From NCBI RefSeq assembly GCF_024708915.1, contig NZ_JANJXQ010000155.1, forward strand, positions 1 through 13,840: a stretch of 13,840 nt of DNA, read 5' to 3'. Below are positions 1 to 5,701 of the stretch, one piece after another (position 1 is the first letter of the stretch; every line of letters starts with the position of its first letter). Under the pieces are notes generated by a model that saw only the letters and a list, made by a program, of their open reading frames with translations, had not been told where the DNA came from and did not search any database. Both the position numbers and the translations under genes were made by a program. The stretch comes from Thiobacillus sp. (GTDB lineage Bacteria; Pseudomonadota; Gammaproteobacteria; Burkholderiales; Thiobacillaceae).

Positions 1-1
1 C

Positions 2-199
2 GGCTTCAACGGCGAGCGCACGACCGAGGCCGAATTCGCCGCTGCCCACAAGGTGTTCATGGTGCCGACCGTGAAGGTGTTCAACACCCGCGGCGGCGAC
101 GCCAGCGAGGCCATCGTCGGCCTGCTGACGCCGGACTACTACTTCGGCTACCTGGAAGCCGCGATCGACGAGGGCCTCGCCAAGGTACGCGGCAAATAG
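2..199 (+). CDS. Thioredoxin-fold protein, C-terminal part (SoxW-like)
   Basis: The 3' end of a gene that begins before the window; 65 residues precede the TAG stop at 197-199. The visible segment has a hydrophobic strand containing MVPTVKVF. This fits the cis-proline loop and following strand of the thioredoxin fold, where the cis-Pro packs against the CXXC active site. A closing helix follows (YYFGYLEAAIDEGLAKV). The pattern of a GLLTPDYYFGYL-like segment after the cis-Pro is typical of periplasmic or SoxW-like thioredoxins of sulfur-oxidising proteobacteria. The CXXC site and any signal peptide lie outside the window, so the exact subfamily and location cannot be judged. A thiol-disulfide role is inferred from the fold only. 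Confidence 0.7.
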   Translation, partial: GFNGERTTEAEFAAAHKVFMVPTVKVFNTRGGDASEAIVGLLTPDYYFGYLEAAIDEGLAKVRGK

Positions 200-238
200 C
201 CGCGTCGCCGGCGCCGCCCACGGAGGCGCCCGGCACGC

Positions 239-244
239 TAGAAT
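239..244 (+). promoter_or_regulatory. Possible -10 element (TAGAAT) upstream of the response regulator
   Basis: TAGAAT matches the sigma70 -10 consensus at 5 of 6 positions and lies 24 nt before the regulator ATG. No convincing -35 box is visible 16-18 bp upstream, where the sequence is GC-rich. A transcript starting about 7 nt downstream would begin next to a six-codon ORF (252-272), whose TGA overlaps the regulator ATG as ATGA. That tiny ORF may be chance. Confidence 0.3.
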
Positions 245-268
245 CCCGGCCATGCAGGGAGCGCCCAC

Positions 269-919
269 ATGAAAACCCTCTTGGCCGACGACCATCCGCT
301 AATGCGCGAGGGCGTTCGACAGGTCTTGTCGCAGCTTGACCCCGGCGCCGAGATCATCGACGCCCACGACTATCCCAGCCTGTTCTCGCAGACGGCCCTG
401 CATCCCGACCTCGACCTCGCCCTGGTCGACCTCAACATGCCCGGCTTCGTCGGGGTCCAGGGCATCACCCGCTTCCGCAGCCGCTTCCCCGACATTCCGC
501 TGGTGGTGCTGTCGGCCTCCGAATCGCCGCACGACATCCGCAGCACGCTGGACGCAGGCGCGCTCGGCTACATTCCCAAGGCCGCCTCCAGCACCGAGAT
601 GCTCGCCGCCCTGCGCCGCGTGCTGGCGGGCGACATCTACGTGCCCGCCTGCCCGTCCGGCGATCATGCCGGCCTGCACGCGGTCGCGCCCGCCGACTTC
701 GAGGCCCTGCAGCAGAGCGGCCTGACGGCGCGCCAGCTCGAAGTGGCGCGCCTGCTCGCCCAGGGCTGCGCGAACAAGGCCATCGCCGGCATGCTCGAGA
801 TGTCGGAAGGCACGGTCAAGGTGCATATCGCGGCGATCTTTCGCGCGTTCAACGTCACCAACCGCACCGAGGCCGTGCTCGCCATCCAGCGCCTGATCCA
901 GCGCCCCGGCGCGCCGTGA
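269..919 (+). CDS. LuxR/NarL-family response regulator
   Basis: A 216-residue two-component response regulator that binds DNA in the cytoplasm. The receiver domain covers about residues 1-120. The acidic pair D7-D8 lies after the first strand, the phosphoacceptor is D54 (ALVDLNMPG), the conserved Ser is S82 (VVLSAS) and the Lys is K104 (YIPKA). The LuxR-type helix-turn-helix spans about residues 150-208, with GLTARQLEVARLLAQG, then NKAIAGMLEMSEGTVKVHI as the recognition region. Length and layout are normal for NarL/FixJ-type regulators. The ATG start is supported by a GGGA motif 8 nt upstream. The gene overlaps the next one, a hybrid kinase, by 4 nt (GTGA), so the two are almost certainly co-transcribed and form a cognate pair. 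The input signal and target genes cannot be read from the sequence. Confidence 0.92.
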   Translation: MKTLLADDHPLMREGVRQVLSQLDPGAEIIDAHDYPSLFSQTALHPDLDLALVDLNMPGFVGVQGITRFRSRFPDIPLVVLSASESPHDIRSTLDAGALGYIPKAASSTEMLAALRRVLAGDIYVPACPSGDHAGLHAVAPADFEALQQSGLTARQLEVARLLAQGCANKAIAGMLEMSEGTVKVHIAAIFRAFNVTNRTEAVLAIQRLIQRPGAP

Positions 920-2808
920 AAGCCGTGCCCGCGCCGCTCGGCCGACTGCTGAGGCTTTCCAGCTTCCGCAGCCGGATGCTGGTGATCGCCCTGCTGCCCG
1001 CGCTGCTGACCGAGTTCGGCATGGTGGCCTATTTCACCCGCCAGGCCCTGGTCGCGGCCGAGGCCGCCCAGCATGCCCGCGCCGCCGATGCCGCCCGCCA
1101 TCTCTCCGTCACCCTGGGGTACGCGCTCGCCGGCGGCGACCTCCTGCGGGCGCAGGCGCTCCTGGAGGCCGAAATCCGCGCCAGCCAGATCGCGTTCGCC
1201 CACCTTTCGGATGCGCACGGGCAGTCCGTCGCCCATGCCGGCGTCCCCCTCCCCGCCGCGCCGGCGGGCGACTACCACCTGCATGCGGCGGACGTGCGCA
1301 CGCCGCCCGCAGATCTCGTCGACGCCCGCGACGGCTACCTGGGGCGGGTCGAGGTCGGCGTGGCGACGGACGCGATCAGCATGTTCAAGCGCGACAGCCT
1401 GGCCCACGCCACCCTGCTGATGCTGGGTGCGCTGCTGCTCACCGCCGCGCTGGCGTGGCGTTTGTCGAACCGACTGGCGGGGCAGCTGCGCCACGTCGGG
1501 CAGGTGGTGGGGCGGCTGGCGCGCGACGACCTGACGGTGCGCACGCAACTGCCGGCGCAGGGGGAAGTCGGCGCGCTCGCCGCCGGGGTCAACGAGATGG
1601 CCGAGGCGCTGCAGGCGCACCGCAACGAGCTGGAGCGCCGCATCCGCGAGGCGACCGCCGACCTCGCGGCGAAAAAGGACATGGCCGAGCGCGCCAACCA
1701 GGCGAAGTCGCGCTTCTTCGCCGCCGCCAGCCACGACCTGCGGCAGCCCCTGCACGCGCTCTCGCTGTTCGTCGCCGCGCTGAAGGCGCGCACGCATCAG
1801 CCCGAAACGCAGACCCTGATCGACAACATCGAAGCCTCCACCGCGGCGATGGAACTGCTGTTCAACGCGCTGCTGGACATCTCCCGGCTCGACGCCGGCG
1901 CCATCGAGCCGCACCGGGTGCACTTTCCGGTGCAGAAGCTGCTCAACGACCTCGAACAGCAGTTCGGCGCCGTGGCCGCGGAAAGACGGCTGCGGCTGCG
2001 CTTCAGGCCGTGCAACGCCACGCTGTACAGCGATCCGCTGCTGATCGAGCGCATCCTGATCAACCTGGTTGCCAACGCCATCCGCTATACCGACGACGGG
2101 GGCGTACTCGTCGCGTGCCGGCGCCGCGGCCGCACGATCCGCATCAGCGTGGTCGACACCGGGCGCGGCATCCCGCCCGACCAGCAGGAGCACGTCTTCC
2201 ACGAGTTCGTCCAGCTCCACAACGCCGCGCGCGACCGCAGCCGGGGGCTCGGTCTGGGGCTCGCCATCGTCTCGCGCCTGGGGCGCCTGCTGGGGCATCG
2301 GGTGGCGCTGCGTTCCCGTCCCGGCCACGGCTCGTCGTTCAGCATCGACATCCCCCTCGGCGACGCGCGCCTGATCGAGGCGCCGGTGCCGGCGGCCCCG
2401 CCCGGGCAGGTCCCCGCCGACGCGCTGGTCCTGCTGGTCGACGACGAAAGCGCGATCCTGCGCGGGATGGCCGAGCTGTTCGACAACTGGAACATCGACC
2501 TCGTCACGGCGCACAGCGCCGACGAGGCGGTGCAATGGCTCGACAGCCTCGGCCGCGTGCCCGACGTCATCGTGTCGGACTACCGCCTGCCCGAAGATAC
2601 CGACGGCATCGAGGTGGTCAATCGTCTGCGGCGGAAGTACGGCCGCGACATCCCGGCGATCCTGGTCACCGGCGACACCGCGCCCGACACCATCCAGCGC
2701 ATCGCCCGCGCCGGCTTCCCGCTGCTCCACAAGCCACTGCGTCCCGCCAAGCTGCGCGCCCTGCTGACCCACCTGATCCAGCAGGCGCATGCGCCGGCTG
2801 TGGGATAA
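916..2808 (+). CDS. Membrane hybrid sensor histidine kinase with C-terminal receiver
   Basis: A 630-residue inner-membrane hybrid kinase. A first membrane segment (about 20-43) and a second (about 165-185) flank a periplasmic sensor of about 120 residues with no recognisable fold. A HAMP-like linker (about 186-240) and a coiled coil (about 238-262) follow. The HisKA domain carries phosphoacceptor H273 in SHDLRQPLHAL. The ATPase domain has the N box (N383 and N387), the G1 box D414-T-G-R-G and a G2-like GLGLGLAIV from about 444. A receiver domain (about 503-625) has D509-D510, phosphoacceptor D555 (VSDYRLPEDTDG), the Thr in VTGD and the Lys in HKPL. The HDLRQPLHAL kinase plus receiver resembles the NahK/ErcS-type hybrid kinases, but there is no PAS domain. 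The start is a GTG overlapping the regulator stop. Phosphate probably reaches the regulator directly or through the receiver; which is not shown. Confidence 0.92.
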   Translation: MKAVPAPLGRLLRLSSFRSRMLVIALLPALLTEFGMVAYFTRQALVAAEAAQHARAADAARHLSVTLGYALAGGDLLRAQALLEAEIRASQIAFAHLSDAHGQSVAHAGVPLPAAPAGDYHLHAADVRTPPADLVDARDGYLGRVEVGVATDAISMFKRDSLAHATLLMLGALLLTAALAWRLSNRLAGQLRHVGQVVGRLARDDLTVRTQLPAQGEVGALAAGVNEMAEALQAHRNELERRIREATADLAAKKDMAERANQAKSRFFAAASHDLRQPLHALSLFVAALKARTHQPETQTLIDNIEASTAAMELLFNALLDISRLDAGAIEPHRVHFPVQKLLNDLEQQFGAVAAERRLRLRFRPCNATLYSDPLLIERILINLVANAIRYTDDGGVLVACRRRGRTIRISVVDTGRGIPPDQQEHVFHEFVQLHNAARDRSRGLGLGLAIVSRLGRLLGHRVALRSRPGHGSSFSIDIPLGDARLIEAPVPAAPPGQVPADALVLLVDDESAILRGMAELFDNWNIDLVTAHSADEAVQWLDSLGRVPDVIVSDYRLPEDTDGIEVVNRLRRKYGRDIPAILVTGDTAPDTIQRIARAGFPLLHKPLRPAKLRALLTHLIQQAHAPAVG

Positions 2809-2809
2809 T
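2801..2809 (+). promoter_or_regulatory. Possible extended -10 promoter for mpl
   Basis: TGGGATAAT reads as a TGn extension followed by GATAAT, a 5-of-6 match to the -10 box, at the very end of the kinase gene and 31 nt before the mpl ATG. There is no clear -35 box, which extended -10 promoters can dispense with. mpl may therefore have its own transcript besides readthrough from the two-component genes. Prediction from motif only. Confidence 0.3.
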
Positions 2810-2840
2810 CCGCGCAAAATCAACCCACGTCTGCCTCGAC

Positions 2841-4238
2841 ATGCACCTGCACATCCTTGGAATCTGCGGCACCTTCATGGGCGGCATCGCGGCGATCGCG
2901 CGCGCGGCCGGCCACACCGTCACCGGCTGCGACGCCAACGTCTACCCGCCGATGTCCGACCAGCTGCGTGCGCTCGGCATCGAGCTCACCGAAGGCTGGG
3001 ACGCCGGCCAGATCGACGTCAGGCCCGACGTCTTCGTCGTCGGCAACGTCGTCACCCGCGGCAATCCGCTGATGGAGGCGATCCTCGAGCGCGGGCTGCC
3101 CTACACCTCGGGTCCGCAGTGGCTCGCCGACAACGTCCTGCACGACAAGTGGGTGCTGGCGGTGGCGGGCACCCACGGCAAGACGACGACCTCGGCCATG
3201 CTGGCATGGATCCTCGAGGACGCGAAGCTGCAGCCCGGCTTCCTGATCGGCGGCATCCCGCAGAACTTCGGCATCTCGGCACGGCTGACGGACAGCCCCT
3301 TCTTCGTCATCGAGGCCGACGAATACGACACCGCCTTCTTCGACAAGCGTTCCAAGTTCGTCCACTACCGGCCGCGCACCGTCATCCTCAACAACCTCGA
3401 ATACGACCACGCCGACATCTTCCCCGACCTCGGCGCGATCGAGACCCAGTTCCACCACCTGGTGCGCACGGTGCCCGGCAACGGCCTCATCGTCGCCAAC
3501 GGCGCCGACGCGAACCTTGCGCGCGTGCTGGAACGCGGCCTGTGGACGCCGGTCGAGCGCTTCGGCGCCGGCGGCTGGGTCGCCGGCGAGCCGGACGCGA
3601 ACGGCAGCTTCGACGTCTTCTTCGAGGGCGCGCTGCAGGGGCGCCTGAACTGGAGCCTCATCGGCGAGCACAACCGCCTGAACGCCCTCGCGGCGATCGC
3701 CGCGGCGCGCCACGCCGGCGTCCCCGCCGCCGCCGCCATCGATGCGCTTTCCCGCTTCGAGAACGTCAAGCGCCGCATGGAAATCCGCGGCGCGGTCCAC
3801 GGCATCACTGTCTACGACGATTTCGCCCACCATCCCACCGCCATCGCCACCACCATCGAGGGCCTGCGCCGCAAGGTCGGCCGCGCACGCATCCTCGCCG
3901 TGCTGGAGCCGCGCTCCAACACCATGAAACTCGGCGTGATGAAGGCACAACTGCCCGCCAGCCTCAGCGACGCCGACCAGGTCTATTGCTACGGCGCCAG
4001 CCTCGGTTGGGATGCCGCCGAAGTGCTGGCCCCGCTGGGGGCCAAGGCACGCGTGTTCGACAACCTGGACAAACTCGTCAGCCAGTTGCTGGAAGACAGC
4101 CGCCCCGGCGATCACGTGCTGATGATGAGCAACGGCGGCTTCGGCGGCATCCACGCCAAGCTGCTGGACACGCTGGGTCAGCACTATCACGAGGATATCG
4201 TGTTGATGCCGATGCATCGGTATGGGGGGTATGCGTAA
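2841..4238 (+). CDS. mpl: UDP-N-acetylmuramate:L-alanyl-gamma-D-glutamyl-meso-diaminopimelate ligase
   Basis: A 465-residue cytoplasmic Mur-ligase-family enzyme. It joins the recycled tripeptide L-Ala-gamma-D-Glu-meso-DAP to UDP-MurNAc using ATP, so that turned-over peptidoglycan is reused. Residues 1-100 form the N-terminal UDP-binding domain, opening with HLHILGICGTFMGGIA, the usual Mpl glycine-rich start. The ATP-binding loop is AGTHGKTTTSAM (109-120, with K114). EADEYDTAFFDKRSKF (158-173) and NNLEYDHADIF (184-194) are characteristic Mpl/MurC motifs. The C-terminal ligase domain includes GEHNRLNALAA (275-285) and YDDFAHHPTAI (325-335). Length is near the E. coli enzyme (about 457). The ATG at 2841 begins exactly at the conserved N-terminus, so the open frame extending upstream through the kinase gene is fortuitous. 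No good Shine-Dalgarno is visible. Confidence 0.95.
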   Translation: MHLHILGICGTFMGGIAAIARAAGHTVTGCDANVYPPMSDQLRALGIELTEGWDAGQIDVRPDVFVVGNVVTRGNPLMEAILERGLPYTSGPQWLADNVLHDKWVLAVAGTHGKTTTSAMLAWILEDAKLQPGFLIGGIPQNFGISARLTDSPFFVIEADEYDTAFFDKRSKFVHYRPRTVILNNLEYDHADIFPDLGAIETQFHHLVRTVPGNGLIVANGADANLARVLERGLWTPVERFGAGGWVAGEPDANGSFDVFFEGALQGRLNWSLIGEHNRLNALAAIAAARHAGVPAAAAIDALSRFENVKRRMEIRGAVHGITVYDDFAHHPTAIATTIEGLRRKVGRARILAVLEPRSNTMKLGVMKAQLPASLSDADQVYCYGASLGWDAAEVLAPLGAKARVFDNLDKLVSQLLEDSRPGDHVLMMSNGGFGGIHAKLLDTLGQHYHEDIVLMPMHRYGGYA

Positions 4239-4248
4239 GGGGGATTGA

Positions 4249-4277
4249 GGTGGTTGCGGCATGTTGCCCCAACCACC
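4249..4277 (+). terminator. Hairpin downstream of mpl
   Basis: GGTGGTTG (4249-4256) pairs perfectly with CAACCACC (4270-4277). Inside, GGC (4258-4260) pairs with GCC (4266-4268) around ATGTT after one C-C mismatch, giving an 11-bp stem overall. It begins 10 nt after the mpl stop. There is no U-tract, so it is at best a weak intrinsic terminator or a 3'-end stabiliser. Confidence 0.4.
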
Positions 4278-4278
4278 G

Positions 4279-4322
4279 TTCGCCCTGAGTTTGTCGAAGG
4301 GCTTGGCCGTGCTCAGGGCGAA
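4279..4322. repeat. REP-like palindromic element
   Basis: TTCGCCCTGAG (4279-4289) and CTCAGGGCGAA (4312-4322) are perfect 11-bp inverted arms around 22 nt. The left half also contains GCCCTGAGTTTGTCGAAGGGC-type internal symmetry: GCCCT at 4282-4286 pairs with AGGGC at 4298-4302. This sequence type (CCCTTCGACAAGCTCAGGGCGAA and relatives) occurs as short interspersed extragenic repeats in many proteobacterial genomes, so this is probably one copy of a dispersed family. Recognition is from memory of the motif; copy number here is unknown. Confidence 0.6.
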
Positions 4323-4434
4323 TACGTCGAAGTTCATCGAATCATCATCCATTCGTAGCCACGACGACTTGCCTACCATGCCACGGATACCGAACTCGCG
4401 GCATGGCTTCGCACAGAAAAAGCGCCTTCCAACA

Positions 4435-4452
4435 CTAGTGTCGCGACACTAG
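4435..4452. repeat. Perfect 18-bp palindrome CTAGTGTCGCGACACTAG
   Basis: CTAGTGTCGCGACACTAG equals its own reverse complement. It overlaps a second perfect palindrome, ACACTAGTGT (4432-4441), so the unit CACTAG/CTAGTG occurs three times in about 21 bp. It is gene-free and 104 bp from the end of cynS. It could be a protein-binding site or part of a mobile or repeat element; the sequence does not say which. Confidence 0.55.
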
Positions 4453-4515
4453 CCGCCGGGCTACCCCCGGCCAACGGTCAGCGGCTCTGCGAAGAACCCA
4501 GCCACAACGGCCAAG

Positions 4516-4546
4516 CCCTCTCCCCAGCCCCGCAAGCGGGCGAGGG
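4516..4546 (-). repeat. GC-rich inverted repeat behind cynS
   Basis: The core CCCGC-AA-GCGGG (4529-4540) is flanked by an outer pair CCCTC (4516-4520) and GAGGG (4542-4546), with an asymmetric bulge. It starts 9 nt beyond the cynS stop in the cynS direction. It resembles the degenerate CCCTCTCCC...GCAAGCGGG...GAGGG repeats common between genes in proteobacteria. It could serve as a weak terminator for cynS, but has no U-tract. Confidence 0.45.
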
Positions 4547-4555
4547 ACTAAATAG

Positions 4556-4999
4556 TCAATACATCTTGTACGGCAAAAACTTCCCGTTCAGAACAATTTT
4601 CACCCGATCCCCCTTCGGATCCTCCACCCGCGAAATATCCATCGAAAAATCGATCGCACTCATGATGCCGTCGCCGAACTCCTCGTTGATCAGCGACTTG
4701 ATGGTGGTGCCGTATACCTGGATCAGTTCATAAAAGCGGTAGAGCAGCGGATCGGTAGGAACCGCGGTCGGCAGACTGCCTTTGTAGGGCACCATCTGCA
4801 GCTGCTCGACCACTTCGGGCGGCAAGCCCAGCAGCTTGCCGACGGTGGCGGCCTGTTTCTTGTCGAGCGTCATCTGGCCCAGCAATGCGGCGGTTGTCCA
4901 TTCCTTGCTCTGGCCAACTTTCTTGGCGATGTCGGCCCACTTGAGGCCTTTCTTGTGTTTGGCGGCGAGGATGAGGTCGGTGGCTTCGGTGCGGGTCAT
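4556..4999 (-). CDS. cynS: Cyanate hydratase (cyanase)
   Basis: A 147-residue enzyme that converts cyanate and bicarbonate to ammonia and CO2 (EC 4.2.1.104). It lets cells detoxify cyanate or use it as nitrogen, and it is a cytoplasmic decamer in the known family. The N-terminal half is the helical DNA-binding-like domain (residues 1-75, including LKWADIAKKVGQSKEW). The C-terminal catalytic domain contains LLYRFYELIQVYG and GIMSAIDFSMDI. R88, E91 and S114 line up with the E. coli catalytic Arg96, Glu99 and Ser122 at a constant offset of 8. Length is close to the E. coli enzyme (156). A clear AAGGAA ribosome site (5007-5012) sits 7 nt before the ATG and overlaps the stop codon of a 33-codon upstream ORF. 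No cyanate transporter (cynABD type), cynT or cynR gene is adjacent in this window. Thiocyanate-degrading sulfur oxidisers produce cyanate, which would give it a natural substrate. Confidence 0.96.
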   Translation of the reverse strand: MTRTEATDLILAAKHKKGLKWADIAKKVGQSKEWTTAALLGQMTLDKKQAATVGKLLGLPPEVVEQLQMVPYKGSLPTAVPTDPLLYRFYELIQVYGTTIKSLINEEFGDGIMSAIDFSMDISRVEDPKGDRVKIVLNGKFLPYKMY

Positions 5000-5010
5000 G
5001 ATGTGGTTCC

Positions 5011-5112
5011 TTATGCGTTGACGAGGTGGATGGAATTGCCGGCGAACGGCAGGGCTTGTCTTTTGGATTGGGTTGACTCAGCGGGGTCGAACGGATTGTC
5101 CAAGCCGGACAT
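5011..5112 (-). CDS. Small ORF (33 residues) immediately upstream of cynS
   Basis: This short frame starts with ATG at 5112-5110. It has an AGGAG ribosome site 5 nt upstream (5118-5122 on the minus strand) and encodes a hydrophilic 33-residue peptide beginning MSGLDNPFDPAESTQ and ending AGNSIHLVNA. It stops with TAA at 5011-5013, inside the cynS Shine-Dalgarno and 11 nt before the cynS ATG, so translation of the two is probably coupled. It is not in frame with cynS and is not an N-terminal extension. It has no membrane segment or recognisable domain, and I do not know the family. It could be a genuine small protein, a regulatory leader peptide for cynS, or chance. The good ribosome site and the exact junction favour real translation. 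Confidence 0.5.
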   Translation of the reverse strand: MSGLDNPFDPAESTQSKRQALPFAGNSIHLVNA

Positions 5113-5127
5113 TGGCGCTCCTGTCGA

Positions 5128-5133
5128 ATTAAA
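5128..5133 (-). promoter_or_regulatory. Possible -10 element for the small ORF and cynS
   Basis: On the minus strand this reads TTTAAT (5 of 6 to the -10 consensus), within the only AT-rich patch of the divergent region. The -35 candidate 17 bp upstream (CGAACA) is weak. A start about 7 nt downstream would fall at the edge of the small ORF's ribosome site, so the real promoter may be elsewhere. Confidence 0.25.
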
Positions 5134-5144
5134 AACCGTGTTGC

Positions 5145-5160
5145 TTCGCATGTTCGCATG
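5145..5160. repeat. Tandem 8-bp direct repeat in the cynS/DUF302 divergent region
   Basis: TTCGCATG occurs twice without a gap (5145-5152 and 5153-5160), and the second copy runs into the palindrome GCATGC (5156-5161). It lies just upstream of the AT-rich stretch that may hold the cynS promoter, where an activator such as a LysR-type regulator could bind. Function is inferred from position only. Confidence 0.35.
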
Positions 5161-5229
5161 CACCATTGTGCCGGGAGCGGTAAGGGCTCGATACTGCCGA
5201 CCATGGCTTGCAGACCCCTTGGAGAAGAC

Positions 5230-5622
5230 ATGATCCACTTTGCCGTTTCGCTCAGCGTCGACGAGGCCGCCGAAAAACTCATTGATGCGATCGCGGCCTA
5301 CCCGATGGGCCTGGTCGCACGCATCAACGGCCAGGCCAACTGCGCACAAAAAGGTATCGCGGTGCCGGCCGACCAGATACTCGAGGTGTTCCGCCCCGAC
5401 TATGCCGTCAAGGTATGGGCTGCCGACAAGACCGCCGGCATCGACATTCCACTGCGCATTCATCTGTACGCAGAAGACGGTCTGACCTGGATTGCCCACC
5501 GCCCGGCTTCCCGCGTGTTCCAATCTTACGCCAACCCGCAGCTCGATGGGCTGGGCAGCGAACTGGACGCCCTGTTCAGCCAGCTGCTGGCGGCGCTCGA
5601 CGCGTGGCGGCTGCCATCATGA
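5230..5622 (+). CDS. DUF302 domain protein
   Basis: A 130-residue protein with the DUF302 signature. An N-terminal strand and helix segment (FAVSLSVDEAAEKLIDAI) is followed by the core from about residue 55 (ILEVFRPDYAVKVW). Then comes AGIDIPLRIHLYAEDGLTWIAH, which matches the usual "aGidlPlkvlvwed.dG.vwv.y" block. DUF302 proteins are small alpha/beta proteins of unknown function, often found in sulfur-oxidising and other environmental bacteria. No signal peptide or membrane segment is visible. An ATG at 5158 is in frame, but the ATG at 5230 has GGAGAAGA 5 nt upstream and begins at the domain, so I prefer it. It is divergent from cynS and 79 nt before the esterase gene. A 29-codon frame (5619-5705) overlapping its stop is probably chance. 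Confidence 0.8.
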   Translation: MIHFAVSLSVDEAAEKLIDAIAAYPMGLVARINGQANCAQKGIAVPADQILEVFRPDYAVKVWAADKTAGIDIPLRIHLYAEDGLTWIAHRPASRVFQSYANPQLDGLGSELDALFSQLLAALDAWRLPS

Positions 5623-5689
5623 ACGTTCAACCCGAGTACCCGTCCTCTGCTGCGGCCACCGGCAATTTCTGTTATCCCCTCCGCCCCGG

Positions 5690-5695
5690 TAAAAT
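5690..5695 (+). promoter_or_regulatory. -10 element (TAAAAT) abutting the esterase start
   Basis: TAAAAT (5 of 6 to consensus) ends 6 nt before the ATG at 5702. A transcript starting at the usual distance would begin on or next to the A of the ATG, which means a leaderless mRNA. This agrees with the absence of any Shine-Dalgarno before this start. The -35 region (TTCTGT, about 17 bp upstream) is poor. Confidence 0.4.
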
Positions 5696-5701
5696 CCGCA
5701 G

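Larger units (their letters stand above)
4239..4555. other. Gene-free convergent gap between mpl and cynS, rich in inverted repeats
   Basis: This 317-bp interval lies between two convergent genes. Short ORFs cross it but none has a ribosome binding site or recognisable product, and one runs through the repeats. It contains four symmetric elements listed separately: a hairpin after mpl, a REP-like inverted repeat, a perfect 18-bp palindrome and a GC-rich inverted repeat behind cynS. It looks like a repeat-collecting terminator region. Confidence 0.7.

Noticed and set aside
252..272. Six-codon ORF whose stop overlaps the response-regulator ATG
   Set aside because: Very short, with no ribosome site of its own; the overlap can easily be chance.
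664..2823. 719-codon minus-strand open frame antisense to the response regulator and kinase
   Set aside because: High-GC shadow of strongly supported plus-strand genes; Arg/Gln/Gly-rich translation with no domain.
1455..2840. Apparent 5' extension of mpl through the kinase gene
   Set aside because: The frame is open only by codon bias; the conserved Mpl N-terminus begins exactly at the ATG at 2841.
2820..4379. 519-codon minus-strand frame antisense to mpl
   Set aside because: Shadow frame; ends in the REP-like repeat and has no recognisable product.
4261..4452. 63-codon plus-strand frame in the mpl-cynS gap
   Set aside because: It runs through the REP-like repeat and palindrome and has no ribosome binding site.
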